From Stutzerimonas stutzeri (GTDB lineage Bacteria; Pseudomonadota; Gammaproteobacteria; Pseudomonadales; Pseudomonadaceae): DNA of 64,000 nt. Made by a program: the position numbers and the translations under genes. This document shows positions 26,924 to 35,968 of this stretch, piece after piece. The DNA is taken from positions 141,859-205,858 of the forward strand of contig NZ_POUL01000007.1 in the NCBI RefSeq assembly GCF_002890895.1, read 5' to 3'. Position 1 is the stretch's first letter, and every line of letters begins with the position of its first letter. Under the pieces are notes generated by a model. It was not told where the DNA came from and did not search any database. It saw only the letters and a list, made by a program, of their open reading frames with translations.

Positions 26924-28968
26924 GCCACTTCCTCGGTCAGACCGAGATGGCGCAGCAGCGCATCGGTAGACGGCTCACGACCACGGAAGTCGACGAACAG
27001 CACCATCGGCTCCTGCGAGCCGCCGCGCGCCAGGATGGCCTCGCGGAAGGCGCGCCCGGTGTCGGCGTTGAATACGCCCTCTTCCTCGAAGCGCGAGAAG
27101 GCATCGGACGACAGCACCTCAGCCCACTTGTAGCTGTAATAGCCCGCCGCGTAACCACCGGAAAAGATGTGCGCGAAGCTGTTGGGGAAGCGGTTGCTGG
27201 CTGGCGGACGCATCACCGAGACCTCGTCGCGGATGCTTTCCAGCACCTGGAGCACGCTGCGGCCGTCTCCGTGAGTGGCGTGCAGTTCGAAGTCGAACAG
27301 TGAAAACTCCAGCTGACGCACCATCATCAGGCCGGACTGGAAGTTCTTCGCCGCCAGCATCTTGTCGAGCAGATCCTGCGGCAGGGTTTCGCCGGTCTGG
27401 TAGTGGCCGGAGATCAGCGCCAGGCCTTCTGGCTCCCAGCACCAGTTCTCCATGAACTGACTCGGCAGCTCGACTGCGTCCCAGGCCACGCCATTGATGC
27501 CTGATGCACCGGCATGCTCGACCTGGGTCAGCAGGTGATGCAGTCCGTGGCCGAACTCGTGGAACAGCGTGGTGACTTCATCGTGGGTCAGCAGCGCCGG
27601 GCGCTCGCCCACTGGCGGGGTGAAGTTGCAAACCAGGTTGGCCACCGGCGTTTGCAGCGTGCCGAGGCAGGTGCGGCGCTTGTCGCGTGCGCCATCCATC
27701 CAGGCACCACCGCGCTTGTTGGCCCGCGCGTAGAGGTCGAAGAAGAACCGCCCGACATGCTCACCTTTCTCACGGATCTCAAACAGACGCACGTCCGGAT
27801 GCCAACCGTCGAAGCTTTCCAGCTCGTGAATCTCGATGCCGTAGAGACGCTTGACGATGGCGAACAGGCCGGCAAGCACCTTGTCCACGGGGAAGTACGC
27901 GCGCAGCTCTTCCTGGCTCAGGCTGTAGCGGGCTTGGCGCAGCTTTTCGCCGAAGTAATTGACGTCCCAGCTCTGCAGATCCGTAACGTCCTGCTCGGCG
28001 GCAAAGGCGCGTAGCTCCTTCAGGTCGCGTTCGGCAAACGGCTTGCTGCGCTTGGCCAGGTCACGCAGGAAGCCCAGCACCTGATCGGTGCTGTCAGCCA
28101 TTTTGGTCGCCAGCGACAGCTCGGCGTAGTTGCCGAAGCCCAGCAGCTGCGCCAGTTCCTGACGCAGGTCGAGGATCTGCTCCATCACCGGTCCGTTGTC
28201 GAACTGGCCGGCATTCGGGCCCTGATCGGAGGCGCGGGTGGAATAGGCGACATACACCTCTTCGCGCAACTTGCGATTGTCGGCGTAGGTCATCACCGCG
28301 TAGTAGCTGGGGAATTCGAGGCTGATCAGCCAACCGTCCAGCTCCTTGGCCTTGGCCGCTTCGGCCATCTGCGCCTTGGACGACTCGGTAATGCCGGCCA
28401 GCAGGCTTTCGTCGGTGACGTGCTTGGTCCAGGCCTGGGTCGCGTCGAGCAGCTGGTTGGAGAAGGTGCTGCCCAGTTCGGCGAGCTTCATGCTGATCGC
28501 GCCGAAGCGCTGCTGCTCGGCCGGCGGCAGGTCGATACCGGACAGGCGGAAGTCACGCAACGCGTGTTCAAGAATGGTCTTCTGCGCCACATCGAAGCCG
28601 TCGGCCTCGGCGCTCAGCGACAGCGCCTGGTAGGCGGCGAACAGGTCGGCGTTCTGACCCAGCTCGGTGGCGTAGGCGGACAGTTTGGGCAGACAGGCCT
28701 CGTAGGCGCTGCGCAATTCGGCATTGTTGCGCACCGCATTGAGGTGGCTGACCGGACCCCAGGCGCGGCTGAGGCGCTCGTTCATTTCGTCGAGGCCTAC
28801 CACCAGGGTGCCCCAGTCGAGGCTCTCGGCGGGGCGGCTGAGCAATTCCTGCAGGGCGACGCGGTTCTCGCCTAGGACGGTATCGACCGCCGGCTCGACG
28901 TGCTCCGGACGAATCTCGGAATACGGCGGCAGGTCGAATTCCCGAAGCAGCGGATTGGTATCGGTCAC
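26920..28968 (-). CDS. prlC: Oligopeptidase A (M3 family metallopeptidase)
   Basis: This cytosolic thimet-type peptidase degrades short peptides, including cleaved signal peptides. The 682-residue chain has the HEFGH zinc motif in TTLFHEFGHGLHHLLTQVEH and the conserved C-terminal FSGGYAAGYYSYKWAEVLS region. I start it at GTG 28968 (VTDTNPLLREFDLPPYS) because the family begins at the NPLL segment and an AAGGGG lies upstream; an earlier in-frame GTG at 28998 adds ten residues. It leads the prlC-yheV-DUF1835 unit. Confidence 0.94.
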   Translation of the reverse strand: MTDTNPLLREFDLPPYSEIRPEHVEPAVDTVLGENRVALQELLSRPAESLDWGTLVVGLDEMNERLSRAWGPVSHLNAVRNNAELRSAYEACLPKLSAYATELGQNADLFAAYQALSLSAEADGFDVAQKTILEHALRDFRLSGIDLPPAEQQRFGAISMKLAELGSTFSNQLLDATQAWTKHVTDESLLAGITESSKAQMAEAAKAKELDGWLISLEFPSYYAVMTYADNRKLREEVYVAYSTRASDQGPNAGQFDNGPVMEQILDLRQELAQLLGFGNYAELSLATKMADSTDQVLGFLRDLAKRSKPFAERDLKELRAFAAEQDVTDLQSWDVNYFGEKLRQARYSLSQEELRAYFPVDKVLAGLFAIVKRLYGIEIHELESFDGWHPDVRLFEIREKGEHVGRFFFDLYARANKRGGAWMDGARDKRRTCLGTLQTPVANLVCNFTPPVGERPALLTHDEVTTLFHEFGHGLHHLLTQVEHAGASGINGVAWDAVELPSQFMENWCWEPEGLALISGHYQTGETLPQDLLDKMLAAKNFQSGLMMVRQLEFSLFDFELHATHGDGRSVLQVLESIRDEVSVMRPPASNRFPNSFAHIFSGGYAAGYYSYKWAEVLSSDAFSRFEEEGVFNADTGRAFREAILARGGSQEPMVLFVDFRGREPSTDALLRHLGLTEEVA

Positions 28969-29102
28969 GGCAGTTGCCCCTTCTGAATAAATGATCACCG
29001 GTGCATGTTAAAGACAAATGCCCGACCGCGCAGCTGGGGAACGAAGCGATAGAGCGGCTCTATTCACAACGAAACGGCGCGAGTGACGGGCATCCGTACC
29101 GG

Positions 29103-30092
29103 TTATTGGACCGCCGTCTGCTCGGGCAATTCGGGGCGTCGCGCATAGCGCTGGGCGAGCACCGTGCAGACCATCAGCTGGATCTGATGAAACAGCATCA
29201 GCGGCAGGATGATCATGCCGACCGCACTGGTGGCGAACAGCACCTGCGCCATGGGCACGCCGGTCGCCAGGCTCTTCTTCGAGCCGGCGAAGAGGATGGT
29301 GATGCGGTCTTCCAGATTGAAGCCAAACACCTTGGCCAGCATGGCCGTCAGCCACAGCACGATGGCCAGCAACAGACAGCAGGCCACCACCAACCCGATC
29401 AGGTGCCCAACCGGCACGATCTGCCAGAGGCCATCGACCACCGCACCGCTGAACGCCGTGTAAACCACCAGCAGGATCGAGCTCTGATCCACGGTTTTCA
29501 GCCAGGTCTTGTTGCGCGTCACCCAGGCGCCGATCCAGCGGCGAGCGATCTGCCCAGCGATAAAGGGCACCAGCAGTTGCAGCACGATCTTGCCGATGGA
29601 ATCCAGCGTCGAGCCGCTCTCGCCTTCGACACCCATCAGCAGCAATACCAGCAGCGGCGTGAGGAAGATGCCGATCAGGCTGGACGCCGCGGCGCTGCAG
29701 ATGGCCGCCGGCACATTGCCACGCGCCAGCGAGGTAAAGGCGATGGCCGATTGCACGGTGGCGGGCAGCGCACAGAGGTAGAGCATGCCCAGGTACAGCT
29801 CGTCACCGACCATCGGCGTCAACACCGGCTTGAGCGCCAGTCCCAGCAGCGGAAACATGACGAAGGTGCAGGCGAACACCAGCAAGTGCAGGCGCCAGTG
29901 GCCGGCACCGGCGAGGATCGCTTCGCGCGACAGCTTGGCGCCGTGCATGAAGAAGAGCAGCGCGATGGCGGCCGCCGTCAGCCACTCGAAGAACACCGCG
30001 CCGCGCCCTTCGCAGGGAAACAGCGTGGCAATGGCAACCACGGCGAGCAGGGCCAGGGTGAAGTTGTCGAAGAGCAGGCGGAGCTTGGCCAT
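29103..30092 (-). CDS. SBF-like (bile acid:sodium symporter family) transporter
   Basis: This 329-residue protein has about ten hydrophobic helices (AIALLFFMHGAKLSREAIL, LCALPATVQSAIAFTSLARG, FAGSKKSLATGVPMAQVLF). These match the YfeH/SBF-like branch of the bile acid:sodium symporter superfamily (DUF4137). The solute is unknown; the bile acid name reflects the fold only. It is divergent, across 82 bases, from an AraC-type regulator that may control it. Confidence 0.88.
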   Translation of the reverse strand: MAKLRLLFDNFTLALLAVVAIATLFPCEGRGAVFFEWLTAAAIALLFFMHGAKLSREAILAGAGHWRLHLLVFACTFVMFPLLGLALKPVLTPMVGDELYLGMLYLCALPATVQSAIAFTSLARGNVPAAICSAAASSLIGIFLTPLLVLLLMGVEGESGSTLDSIGKIVLQLLVPFIAGQIARRWIGAWVTRNKTWLKTVDQSSILLVVYTAFSGAVVDGLWQIVPVGHLIGLVVACCLLLAIVLWLTAMLAKVFGFNLEDRITILFAGSKKSLATGVPMAQVLFATSAVGMIILPLMLFHQIQLMVCTVLAQRYARRPELPEQTAVQ

Positions 30093-30174
30093 ATGGTTTC
30101 CTTGGGACTTGCAGGCGACAGGGATCGACCTTAACGTGAGCGCTTACTTCCGACTAACGCCAAGCAGGCACGAA

Positions 30175-30999
30175 ATGTCGCCAATCGGACAAGAAGCCGC
30201 ACTGATTACCCGTCTTGGCGCTCTCAAAGCGCTGCCGCGGCCGGTCTATGGTCAGCTCGACTCGCCGCCCAACCTCAAGCTGGGCTACCGCCACAGCCAT
30301 CCCTGGGTGCAGCTGTCCCATGCGGTGGAAGGCGTGCTCGAGGTGCGCACCGACAATGGCCGCTTCATCGCACCGCCGCTGCGCGCGGTGTGGATACCTG
30401 CCGGGGTGACGCATCAGGTCTTCTGTGCGCCGGACACCTGCATTCGCAGCCTGTATATCGACCGAAGCGTAGCCGGCGATGCGCCCGAGCATTGCCGCGT
30501 GCTGCAGGTCAGCCCCCTGCTACGCGAACTGATCCGGCATTTCAGCACCCTGCCCGAAGCCTATGCCGAAGACGGTGCAGAAGGACGACTGGTACAGGTG
30601 CTGCTCGATCAACTCGGCTGCGCACCGGAGGTCGAACTGGTGCTGCCGCTGCCCGCCGAGCCACGTCTGCATCGGTTGTGCAAAAGCCTGCAGGCGCAAC
30701 CGGAGTCGCAGGAAGGCCTGGCCGACTGGAGCCGCACCCTGGGCGTATCGGAACGCACCCTGAGCCGGCTGTTCCTCCGTGAGACCGGCCTGACCTTTCG
30801 CGCCTGGCGCCAGCGACTGCGGCTGCTCAGCGCCCTGCCAGCACTGGAGCGCGGCGAGCGGGTCACCGACGTGGCGCTGGGCTGTGGTTATGAGTCCTTG
30901 TCGGCCTTTATCGCCGCCTTTCGCGAACAGTTCGGCGCTACGCCGGGCGAATTCTTCCGTCCCGGCAGCAACACACTCGATGGTCGGGTCTATCAGTGA
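30175..30999 (+). CDS. AraC family transcriptional regulator
   Basis: This 274-residue regulator has an N-terminal cupin (YRHSHPWVQLSHAVEG, VWIPAGVTHQVFCAP) and a C-terminal double helix-turn-helix (SERTLSRLFLRETGLTFRAW, then VALGCGYESLSAFIAAFREQ followed by FGATPGEFF). I start it at ATG 30175 (MSPIGQEAALITR); the frame is open far upstream but antisense to the transporter gene. It is divergent from the SBF-like transporter, the usual arrangement for a local regulator and its target. The inducer is unknown. Confidence 0.88.
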   Translation: MSPIGQEAALITRLGALKALPRPVYGQLDSPPNLKLGYRHSHPWVQLSHAVEGVLEVRTDNGRFIAPPLRAVWIPAGVTHQVFCAPDTCIRSLYIDRSVAGDAPEHCRVLQVSPLLRELIRHFSTLPEAYAEDGAEGRLVQVLLDQLGCAPEVELVLPLPAEPRLHRLCKSLQAQPESQEGLADWSRTLGVSERTLSRLFLRETGLTFRAWRQRLRLLSALPALERGERVTDVALGCGYESLSAFIAAFREQFGATPGEFFRPGSNTLDGRVYQ

Positions 31000-31036
31000 C
31001 CGACACCCCACACACACGCGCTTACAGGAGCCACCC

Positions 31037-31579
31037 ATGAGCATCCGAACCTTCCAGGAACACACACCGGCACTTGGCGAGCGCGTCTTCGTCGACCCCA
31101 GCGCCGTGCTCATCGGCGACATCGAGATCGGCGAAGACAGCTCCGTCTGGCCGCTGACCGTGATTCGCGGCGACATGCACCGCATCCGCATCGGCAAACG
31201 CACCAGCATTCAGGACGGCAGCGTGCTGCACATCACCCATGCCGGCCCGTTCAACCCGGACGGTTTTCCGCTGACCATCGGCGACGAAGTCACCGTCGGC
31301 CATAAGGTCACGCTGCATGGCTGCACCCTGGGCAGCCGGATTCTGGTGGGCATGGGTTCGATCGTGATGGACGGCGCGGTGGTCGAAGACGAGGTCATCA
31401 TCGGTGCCGGCAGCCTGGTGCCGCCGGGCAAGACGCTGGAAAGCGGCTACCTCTACGTTGGCAGCCCGGCAAAGCAGGCGCGCCCGCTCACGGAAAAAGA
31501 GCGCAGCTTCTTCAGCTACACCGCTGGCAACTACGTGAAGTTGAAGGATCAGCACTTGGCAGAAAAGCCTGAAGCCTGA
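31037..31579 (+). CDS. Gamma-class carbonic anhydrase family protein (left-handed beta helix)
   Basis: This 180-residue hexapeptide-repeat protein of the YrdA/CaiE/PaaY group probably trimerises with zinc at subunit interfaces. The beta-helix repeat pattern is clear (VLIGDIEIGEDSSVWPLTVI, IRIGKRTSIQDGSVLHITHA, VTVGHKVTLHGCTLGSRILV). Candidate metal histidines are in VLHITHA and GHKVTLHG. ATG 31037 has an AGGAG. Carbonic anhydrase activity is common but not universal in this group. The last residues are encoded inside a 7-bp tandem repeat. Confidence 0.88.
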   Translation: MSIRTFQEHTPALGERVFVDPSAVLIGDIEIGEDSSVWPLTVIRGDMHRIRIGKRTSIQDGSVLHITHAGPFNPDGFPLTIGDEVTVGHKVTLHGCTLGSRILVGMGSIVMDGAVVEDEVIIGAGSLVPPGKTLESGYLYVGSPAKQARPLTEKERSFFSYTAGNYVKLKDQHLAEKPEA

Positions 31580-31587
31580 AGCCTGAA
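31567..31587 (+). repeat. Tandem 7-bp repeat (GCCTGAA x3) across the stop codon
   Basis: Three copies of GCCTGAA lie head to tail over the 3' end of the carbonic anhydrase-like gene. The stop codon TGA (31577-31579) is inside the second copy. Slippage by one unit (7 bases) would change the reading frame and C-terminus. A run of seven A follows. Confidence 0.8.
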
Positions 31588-31651
31588 GCAAAAAAATGTG
31601 CGCGAGCCGATTGTCGAACCGCGCCCCCACAGGAAATTACCGAGCCCTGCG

Positions 31652-32296
31652 ATGCACCACTCAACCATCCTCTTCGACCTCGACGGCACCCTGACCGACC
31701 CACGCGAAGGCATTACCCGCTCGATTCAGCATGCACTGGCGCAGCTCGGCATCGACGAGCCAGATCTGGCCAAGCTGGAACCCTTTATCGGCCCACCGCT
31801 GCTGCAAGCGTTCATGGAGTTCTACGGCTTCGATGAGGCGCGGGCCTGGGAAGCGGTCGGCTATTACCGCGAGCGCTTCAAGACGATCGGCCTCTACGAA
31901 AACCTGCTGTTCGACGGCGTGCTGGAGATGCTCGAACACTTGCGCGGGCAAGGCCGGACGCTCTATGTAGCGACCTCGAAACCCTCGGTTTTCGCCCGCG
32001 AAATTGCCCGGCATTTCGCCTTCGATCAGCACTTCAAGGTCATCTATGGCAGCGAGCTGGACGGCACCCGCACCAATAAGGTCGAGCTGATCGCCCATGT
32101 GATCGCCAGAGAAGGGCTCGATCCCGAGCAGACGCTGATGATCGGCGACCGCAAGCACGACCTGATCGGCGCGCACAGCAACGGGTTGCAGGCTGTCGGG
32201 GTGGGTTACGGTTTTGGCAGCCATGCCGAGCTGATGGCGCAATCGCCAGCGTATTACTACGCCACGCTGCCAGAGCTGCGCACGGCGTTCGGCTAG
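31652..32296 (+). CDS. HAD family phosphatase (phosphoglycolate phosphatase-like)
   Basis: This 214-residue cytosolic hydrolase has all four HAD motifs: I DLDGTLTD (nucleophile Asp), II VATSKPSVF, III the Lys of GTRTNKVEL, and IV MIGDRKHDLIGA. A C1 cap lies between motifs I and II. Similar proteins are annotated as phosphoglycolate phosphatase or pyrophosphatase-type HADs; the substrate cannot be read from sequence. I start it at ATG 31652 (MHHSTILFDLDG). Its TAG stop shares bases with the stop of the convergent PhoD-like gene. Confidence 0.88.
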   Translation: MHHSTILFDLDGTLTDPREGITRSIQHALAQLGIDEPDLAKLEPFIGPPLLQAFMEFYGFDEARAWEAVGYYRERFKTIGLYENLLFDGVLEMLEHLRGQGRTLYVATSKPSVFAREIARHFAFDQHFKVIYGSELDGTRTNKVELIAHVIAREGLDPEQTLMIGDRKHDLIGAHSNGLQAVGVGYGFGSHAELMAQSPAYYYATLPELRTAFG

Positions 32297-34236
32297 GGCG
32301 TCTTGTCTCGCTCGGGAGCGAAGCTTACAGGCGGTGACCCATCGGCGTTGATCTGCTGAACCTGCGACGGTCGGCCCTCGGCATCGAGCCGGATACGACC
32401 GATACCCGAGCCGTTCCATAGCCGTTCGCCAGACCGGCTGCGGCTCGGCAGCCACGGCTGCACCCTCACCCGGCGGCGCTTGGTAAACCAGTTGAGCGGC
32501 GAACGCGGCGAATACAGCCAGCGGTTGAGCCTATCGAACAGGTCGAGCAAGCGCGGCGGAAACTCGTTCTTCACGCCACTGCTGGTGATCTGCCATAACC
32601 GCGGGCCGTCAGCACGGCCGCGAATGCGTACCTCATAGGCGAACGAGTAATGCACGTCGCCGGAGAGGATCACGTAGTTACCCGGCGTGCGGGTGTGGCG
32701 GAAGATGTTGAGCATGACCTGCGCCGCGCCGCGATGGGCCATCCAGTTTTCGGCGTCGACCAACAGCGACAGGCCGGCCCAGCTGAATACGCGTTGCACG
32801 GTCTCGATCAGCTTGACGCCGAACATCGGCGCCGGCGAGACGATGATCACCGAACGATGGTCGAGCAGCTCCTGCTGAAAATCCGTCAGTGCTTCCCAAT
32901 CCATCAGCCCCGAAGGCCGGCTCAGGTTGCGCTCGCTGCGCCAGCGTCGGGTACGAGTATCGAGCACTACCAGCGCAGGCTCGCTGGGTATGACATAGCC
33001 CCAGTCGCCGCGCTCCAGCAGCTCGTCAACCACCTGATCATGCAGGGCGCAATCGAGTCGCCCGCCTTCGCCGCTATTCAGCAACGCCTCAACCGCGCTC
33101 AACGACGTGACGCTGGCATCCGGCGCATTGCCCCAGGCCTGACACAACAGATAGCCGAGCAAGGCGTTGCCGATGATGCGCCGGGAAAACGGATGGCCGT
33201 AGGCGGTCTGCTCCCAGCGGGCGCTGAGGTTCCAGTCATCGGTGATGTCGTGGTCATCGAAGATCATCAGCGACGGCAAATGTGCCAACGCCCGCGCCAC
33301 CTGCGGCAGGCCGGCCTGGAAGGCATCGATGCAACTCAGTTCACGCGCCCAGCGCTCGGCCTGCTCGCCATCCAGCGGCGGCGACTGAAGCTCGATCAGG
33401 CCCCAGGGCACGGGGGACCAGACCAGCAGGTACATCGCCAGCACCTCGCCCAGCGACACCAGATGGTTGTGCGCGCTGGAGGTGGTGAACACCGGTTTTT
33501 CGACTCCGCCAAAGAAGCGCTCTCGCAGGTCTTCGTTGGATTTGAACGCAGGCAACAGTTCCGCGCGCCGGTAGTAGGTGGCTGGATGCGCCAGCAGCTC
33601 ATCGCTGTCGGCGACGGTGGCGCCCTCGAGACATTCGCCATACAGCCCGAGCCGGCGAATCAGCGCATGAATGGCTACCAGAGTGGGCCCGGCCACGTCG
33701 TCGGCGTAGATCTGGTCGCCGGTCATCAGCAGCGCGGCGGGCCAGCGCTCGGAGGAGTGGCGGGTCTGGGCCACCAGCGAATCCACGGTGACCAAGCCGT
33801 CCGCCGAGGGGTGGTGCGGCTTGCGGCAGGAGCCATGCAGCAGGTCGTCGTAGCGCGACCGGACGACGAACGCCGGCCGCTCGAACCCATCATGGATCAG
33901 GTGCGGCGCCCACTCGGCGATGCCTTGCTCAGTGCCGTCGCGCTGGATCAGCAAGTCGTATTCGACCAACCGATCCACCGGCAGCGGCGTAGCCAGATGG
34001 AGATCGATCAGGTGCAAGCAGGCCGAGGTGCCAACGCGCAGCTGACGACAGCATTCGCCTTCCAGGGCCAGCGATACCGGAGCCTCCTCTTCGGGCTGCA
34101 AGGCCAGGCGCAACTGCAGCGGCTCGCTGGCCACCAGCCAGAGCACCAGACGCCCCGCCTCGAGCCGACGCAGCATGGGCCCGGCAAGCACGAGGGGAAG
34201 GGATGCAGCGGTGTCGGATGATGCGGGGCTGGGCAT
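32293..34236 (-). CDS. PhoD-like metallophosphatase family protein
   Basis: This 647-residue protein has the metal-site motifs of the PhoD/metallophosphatase superfamily: MTGDQIYADDVAG, MIFDDHDITDDWNLS and ILSGDVHYSFAYEV. I see no signal peptide or Tat motif, so unlike secreted PhoD it may be cytoplasmic. The start is uncertain: ATG 34236 (MPSPASSDTAAS) is favoured over ATG 34266. The substrate is unknown. It converges on the HAD phosphatase with overlapping stops in a shared CTAG. Confidence 0.85.
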   Translation of the reverse strand: MPSPASSDTAASLPLVLAGPMLRRLEAGRLVLWLVASEPLQLRLALQPEEEAPVSLALEGECCRQLRVGTSACLHLIDLHLATPLPVDRLVEYDLLIQRDGTEQGIAEWAPHLIHDGFERPAFVVRSRYDDLLHGSCRKPHHPSADGLVTVDSLVAQTRHSSERWPAALLMTGDQIYADDVAGPTLVAIHALIRRLGLYGECLEGATVADSDELLAHPATYYRRAELLPAFKSNEDLRERFFGGVEKPVFTTSSAHNHLVSLGEVLAMYLLVWSPVPWGLIELQSPPLDGEQAERWARELSCIDAFQAGLPQVARALAHLPSLMIFDDHDITDDWNLSARWEQTAYGHPFSRRIIGNALLGYLLCQAWGNAPDASVTSLSAVEALLNSGEGGRLDCALHDQVVDELLERGDWGYVIPSEPALVVLDTRTRRWRSERNLSRPSGLMDWEALTDFQQELLDHRSVIIVSPAPMFGVKLIETVQRVFSWAGLSLLVDAENWMAHRGAAQVMLNIFRHTRTPGNYVILSGDVHYSFAYEVRIRGRADGPRLWQITSSGVKNEFPPRLLDLFDRLNRWLYSPRSPLNWFTKRRRVRVQPWLPSRSRSGERLWNGSGIGRIRLDAEGRPSQVQQINADGSPPVSFAPERDKTP

Positions 34237-34328
34237 GCAACAGCTCGATGGACGGCAATGGAGCATCAGAGTGTAACGAATGGCGCCGGTTCGCCCCGGT
34301 TTGTGGGTCTAAGTCGCTCCACGGAACC

Positions 34329-34417
34329 GGTGGATGAAAAGAGCGTCATCCACCCTACTCACTGCTCAGTGATGAGGCTCAGTCTTTGTAGGGTGGATCG
34401 CGCTTCACCGATCCACC
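34329..34417. repeat. Inverted pair of REP-like hairpins (GGTGGAT family)
   Basis: The left hairpin pairs GGTGGATGA (34329-34337) with TCATCCACC (34346-34354) and ends in CTAC. The right begins GTAG (34388) and pairs GGTGGATCG (34392-34400) with CGATCCACC (34409-34417). The GTAG heads face each other across about 29 bases, a REPIN-like doublet related to, but different from, the GGTGGGCT pairs at 42.7 and 54.6 kb. The rest of 34237-34474 shows no gene. Confidence 0.75.
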
Positions 34418-34474
34418 GGGCGGTGGCGAATAGCGACTGAACGAAGGAACACTCGTCCAAGGGCCCGGGCGCCA

Positions 34475-35056
34475 TCAAGCGCGCCGTCTTGACTGGTCGT
34501 TGAGCAGCGACTGCAGACGGTCGAGAAAGACCAGACCGTTTTCCCAACGATGGTGCCCCGAAGCCACGTTGATGTGACCGACACCATGGAGCACGCTCAC
34601 TTCGCTGCCCCAGGCCTCGCCCATGACACGTGAGCGGTCGGCGCTGGCAGCCGGATCATTGTCGGACCCCACCAGCACGCTCGGAAACGGCAGCGGCGCC
34701 AAGGGCAACGGTGCGAAGTTGCGCAGCGGCTCGGGGCAGCCCGGCCGCTCGACGTCCGCCGGTGCGACCAGCAGCGCACCCCTCACCCGTCGCAGCGCAT
34801 CGGGCGCTGCCTGCGCGGCCCAGTGTGCGACGGTTACGCAGCCGAGACTATGCGCTATCAGCACCACCGGCTCTGACGCGCCGGCGATGCCACGACTCAG
34901 TTCGGCTACCCAGTCGGGACGCTGCGGCTGAAGCCAATCAGCCTGTTCGACGCGCTGGCTGTGAGGCAGGGTACGCTGCCAGTGGCTCTGCCAATGATCC
35001 TCAGGCGAGCCGTGCCAGCCGGGGACGATCAGGTAATGAAACGATCCACGCCGCAT
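34475..35056 (-). CDS. RBBP9/YdeN family serine hydrolase (alpha/beta fold)
   Basis: This 193-residue protein opens with SFHYLIVPGWHGSPEDHWQSH, the signature of the RBBP9/YdeN group. The nucleophile elbow is in VVLIAHSLGCVTVAHW, a likely acid in VLVGSDNDPAASADR and the catalytic His in GVGHINVASGHHRWENG. There is no signal peptide. It probably hydrolyses an ester or amide of unknown identity. No operon partner is seen. Confidence 0.86.
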   Translation of the reverse strand: MRRGSFHYLIVPGWHGSPEDHWQSHWQRTLPHSQRVEQADWLQPQRPDWVAELSRGIAGASEPVVLIAHSLGCVTVAHWAAQAAPDALRRVRGALLVAPADVERPGCPEPLRNFAPLPLAPLPFPSVLVGSDNDPAASADRSRVMGEAWGSEVSVLHGVGHINVASGHHRWENGLVFLDRLQSLLNDQSRRRA

Positions 35057-35183
35057 GGGATGGCCTCTCGATGGTCACTGAGCCGCGAGTCTATAGCTGG
35101 AACGACTGCCACAAGAAAGAATAAGAACGAATTTGCTTATGCACTAATAAATGTCTAGTCAAGCCACCTGCTTGTCGTCCCGC

Positions 35184-35212
35184 AAAAAAAAAGACGCGCC
35201 CGAGGGCGCGCC
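35184..35212 (-). terminator. Rho-independent terminator of the ferritin-like operon
   Basis: On the minus strand GGCGCGCCC pairs with GGGCGCGTC around a two-base loop and is followed by a run of nine T. It lies 21 bases after the stop of the 240-residue ferritin-like gene. Confidence 0.88.
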
Positions 35213-35233
35213 AAAGTGTGTAGCACACGCGTA

Positions 35234-35956
35234 TTACTGGACTTGCCTGATCAGGTCCTGGCGCAGCAGCGTCTTGATCTTGATCACGTGGTCGTCTTCC
35301 TGCTCTTTGGCCTTGTGGAAGCCCTTGGCGATACGGGGATGGCCACCTGCTTCGGCCAGTTCGATCAACAGTTCCCAAGCAGCGTTGTCCTCGAGTTCGA
35401 GGGTTAGCAGCGCGTTGATGCCTTGAGCAATGTTGGTTCGCGGATCGGTGAGCACCTGCATCACGCCCATCGACTTGACCCCTACGACGTCGGCAGAAGG
35501 GGTCTGCGCGGTCGGGTCGGCGCCGAGCGTCTCGATCGCTTCGGCGACGATGTTCATGTGCTCGAACTCTTCGTCGCGGATGTGCTGCAGCACGCCGATC
35601 AGGTCCGAATCGGCCATGCTGATCGCCTTGGCCTTGGCGATCATGGCGTCGTACATGCGTACGCCGCTGCGCTCGAAGGCCAGGCGTTCGCCGAGCTTGT
35701 CCACTAGTAGCTCAGGGCTCTTGCCCAGCGCCATGTCGAATGTCGACTTGAGCATGCCCTTGGCAGAGCCGGGAACCGGTACCGAACCAATGCGATCGGC
35801 TTCTTCGGCGCGGGTTGCGCGCTCCATCATCAAGCCTTTGGAATCGCCCGGCACGTCCGGATGGATTTCGTTGACGGCGTCGAGCAGGCGCTTGGTGTCC
35901 TTCGGAGACATCTGCACGCCGGTGAAGTTGGTGCCCAGTTTTGCTGAATTAGCCAT
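35234..35956 (-). CDS. Ferritin-like diiron protein (second gene of a two-gene operon)
   Basis: This 240-residue, mostly helical soluble protein has the four ferritin-like ligand positions: E95 (GERLAFERSG), E130xxH133 (RDEEFEHMN), E189 (LTLELEDNAAW) and E220xxH223 (KEQEDDHVI). That pattern is expected for a four-helix diiron site. It has an N-terminal extension of about 80 residues of unknown role. It starts 12 bases after the preceding gene stops, with AGGAG upstream, and a strong terminator follows. It resembles neither Dps nor bacterioferritin closely. Function is unknown; iron storage, oxygen or peroxide chemistry are possibilities only. Confidence 0.82.
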   Translation of the reverse strand: MANSAKLGTNFTGVQMSPKDTKRLLDAVNEIHPDVPGDSKGLMMERATRAEEADRIGSVPVPGSAKGMLKSTFDMALGKSPELLVDKLGERLAFERSGVRMYDAMIAKAKAISMADSDLIGVLQHIRDEEFEHMNIVAEAIETLGADPTAQTPSADVVGVKSMGVMQVLTDPRTNIAQGINALLTLELEDNAAWELLIELAEAGGHPRIAKGFHKAKEQEDDHVIKIKTLLRQDLIRQVQ

Positions 35957-35968
35957 GTCCTTCTCTCC

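Noticed and set aside
32650..34221. Long plus-strand open frame (523 codons) opposite the PhoD-like gene
   Set aside because: It is Gln/Arg-rich antisense translation with no domain; the minus-strand metallophosphatase motifs are convincing.
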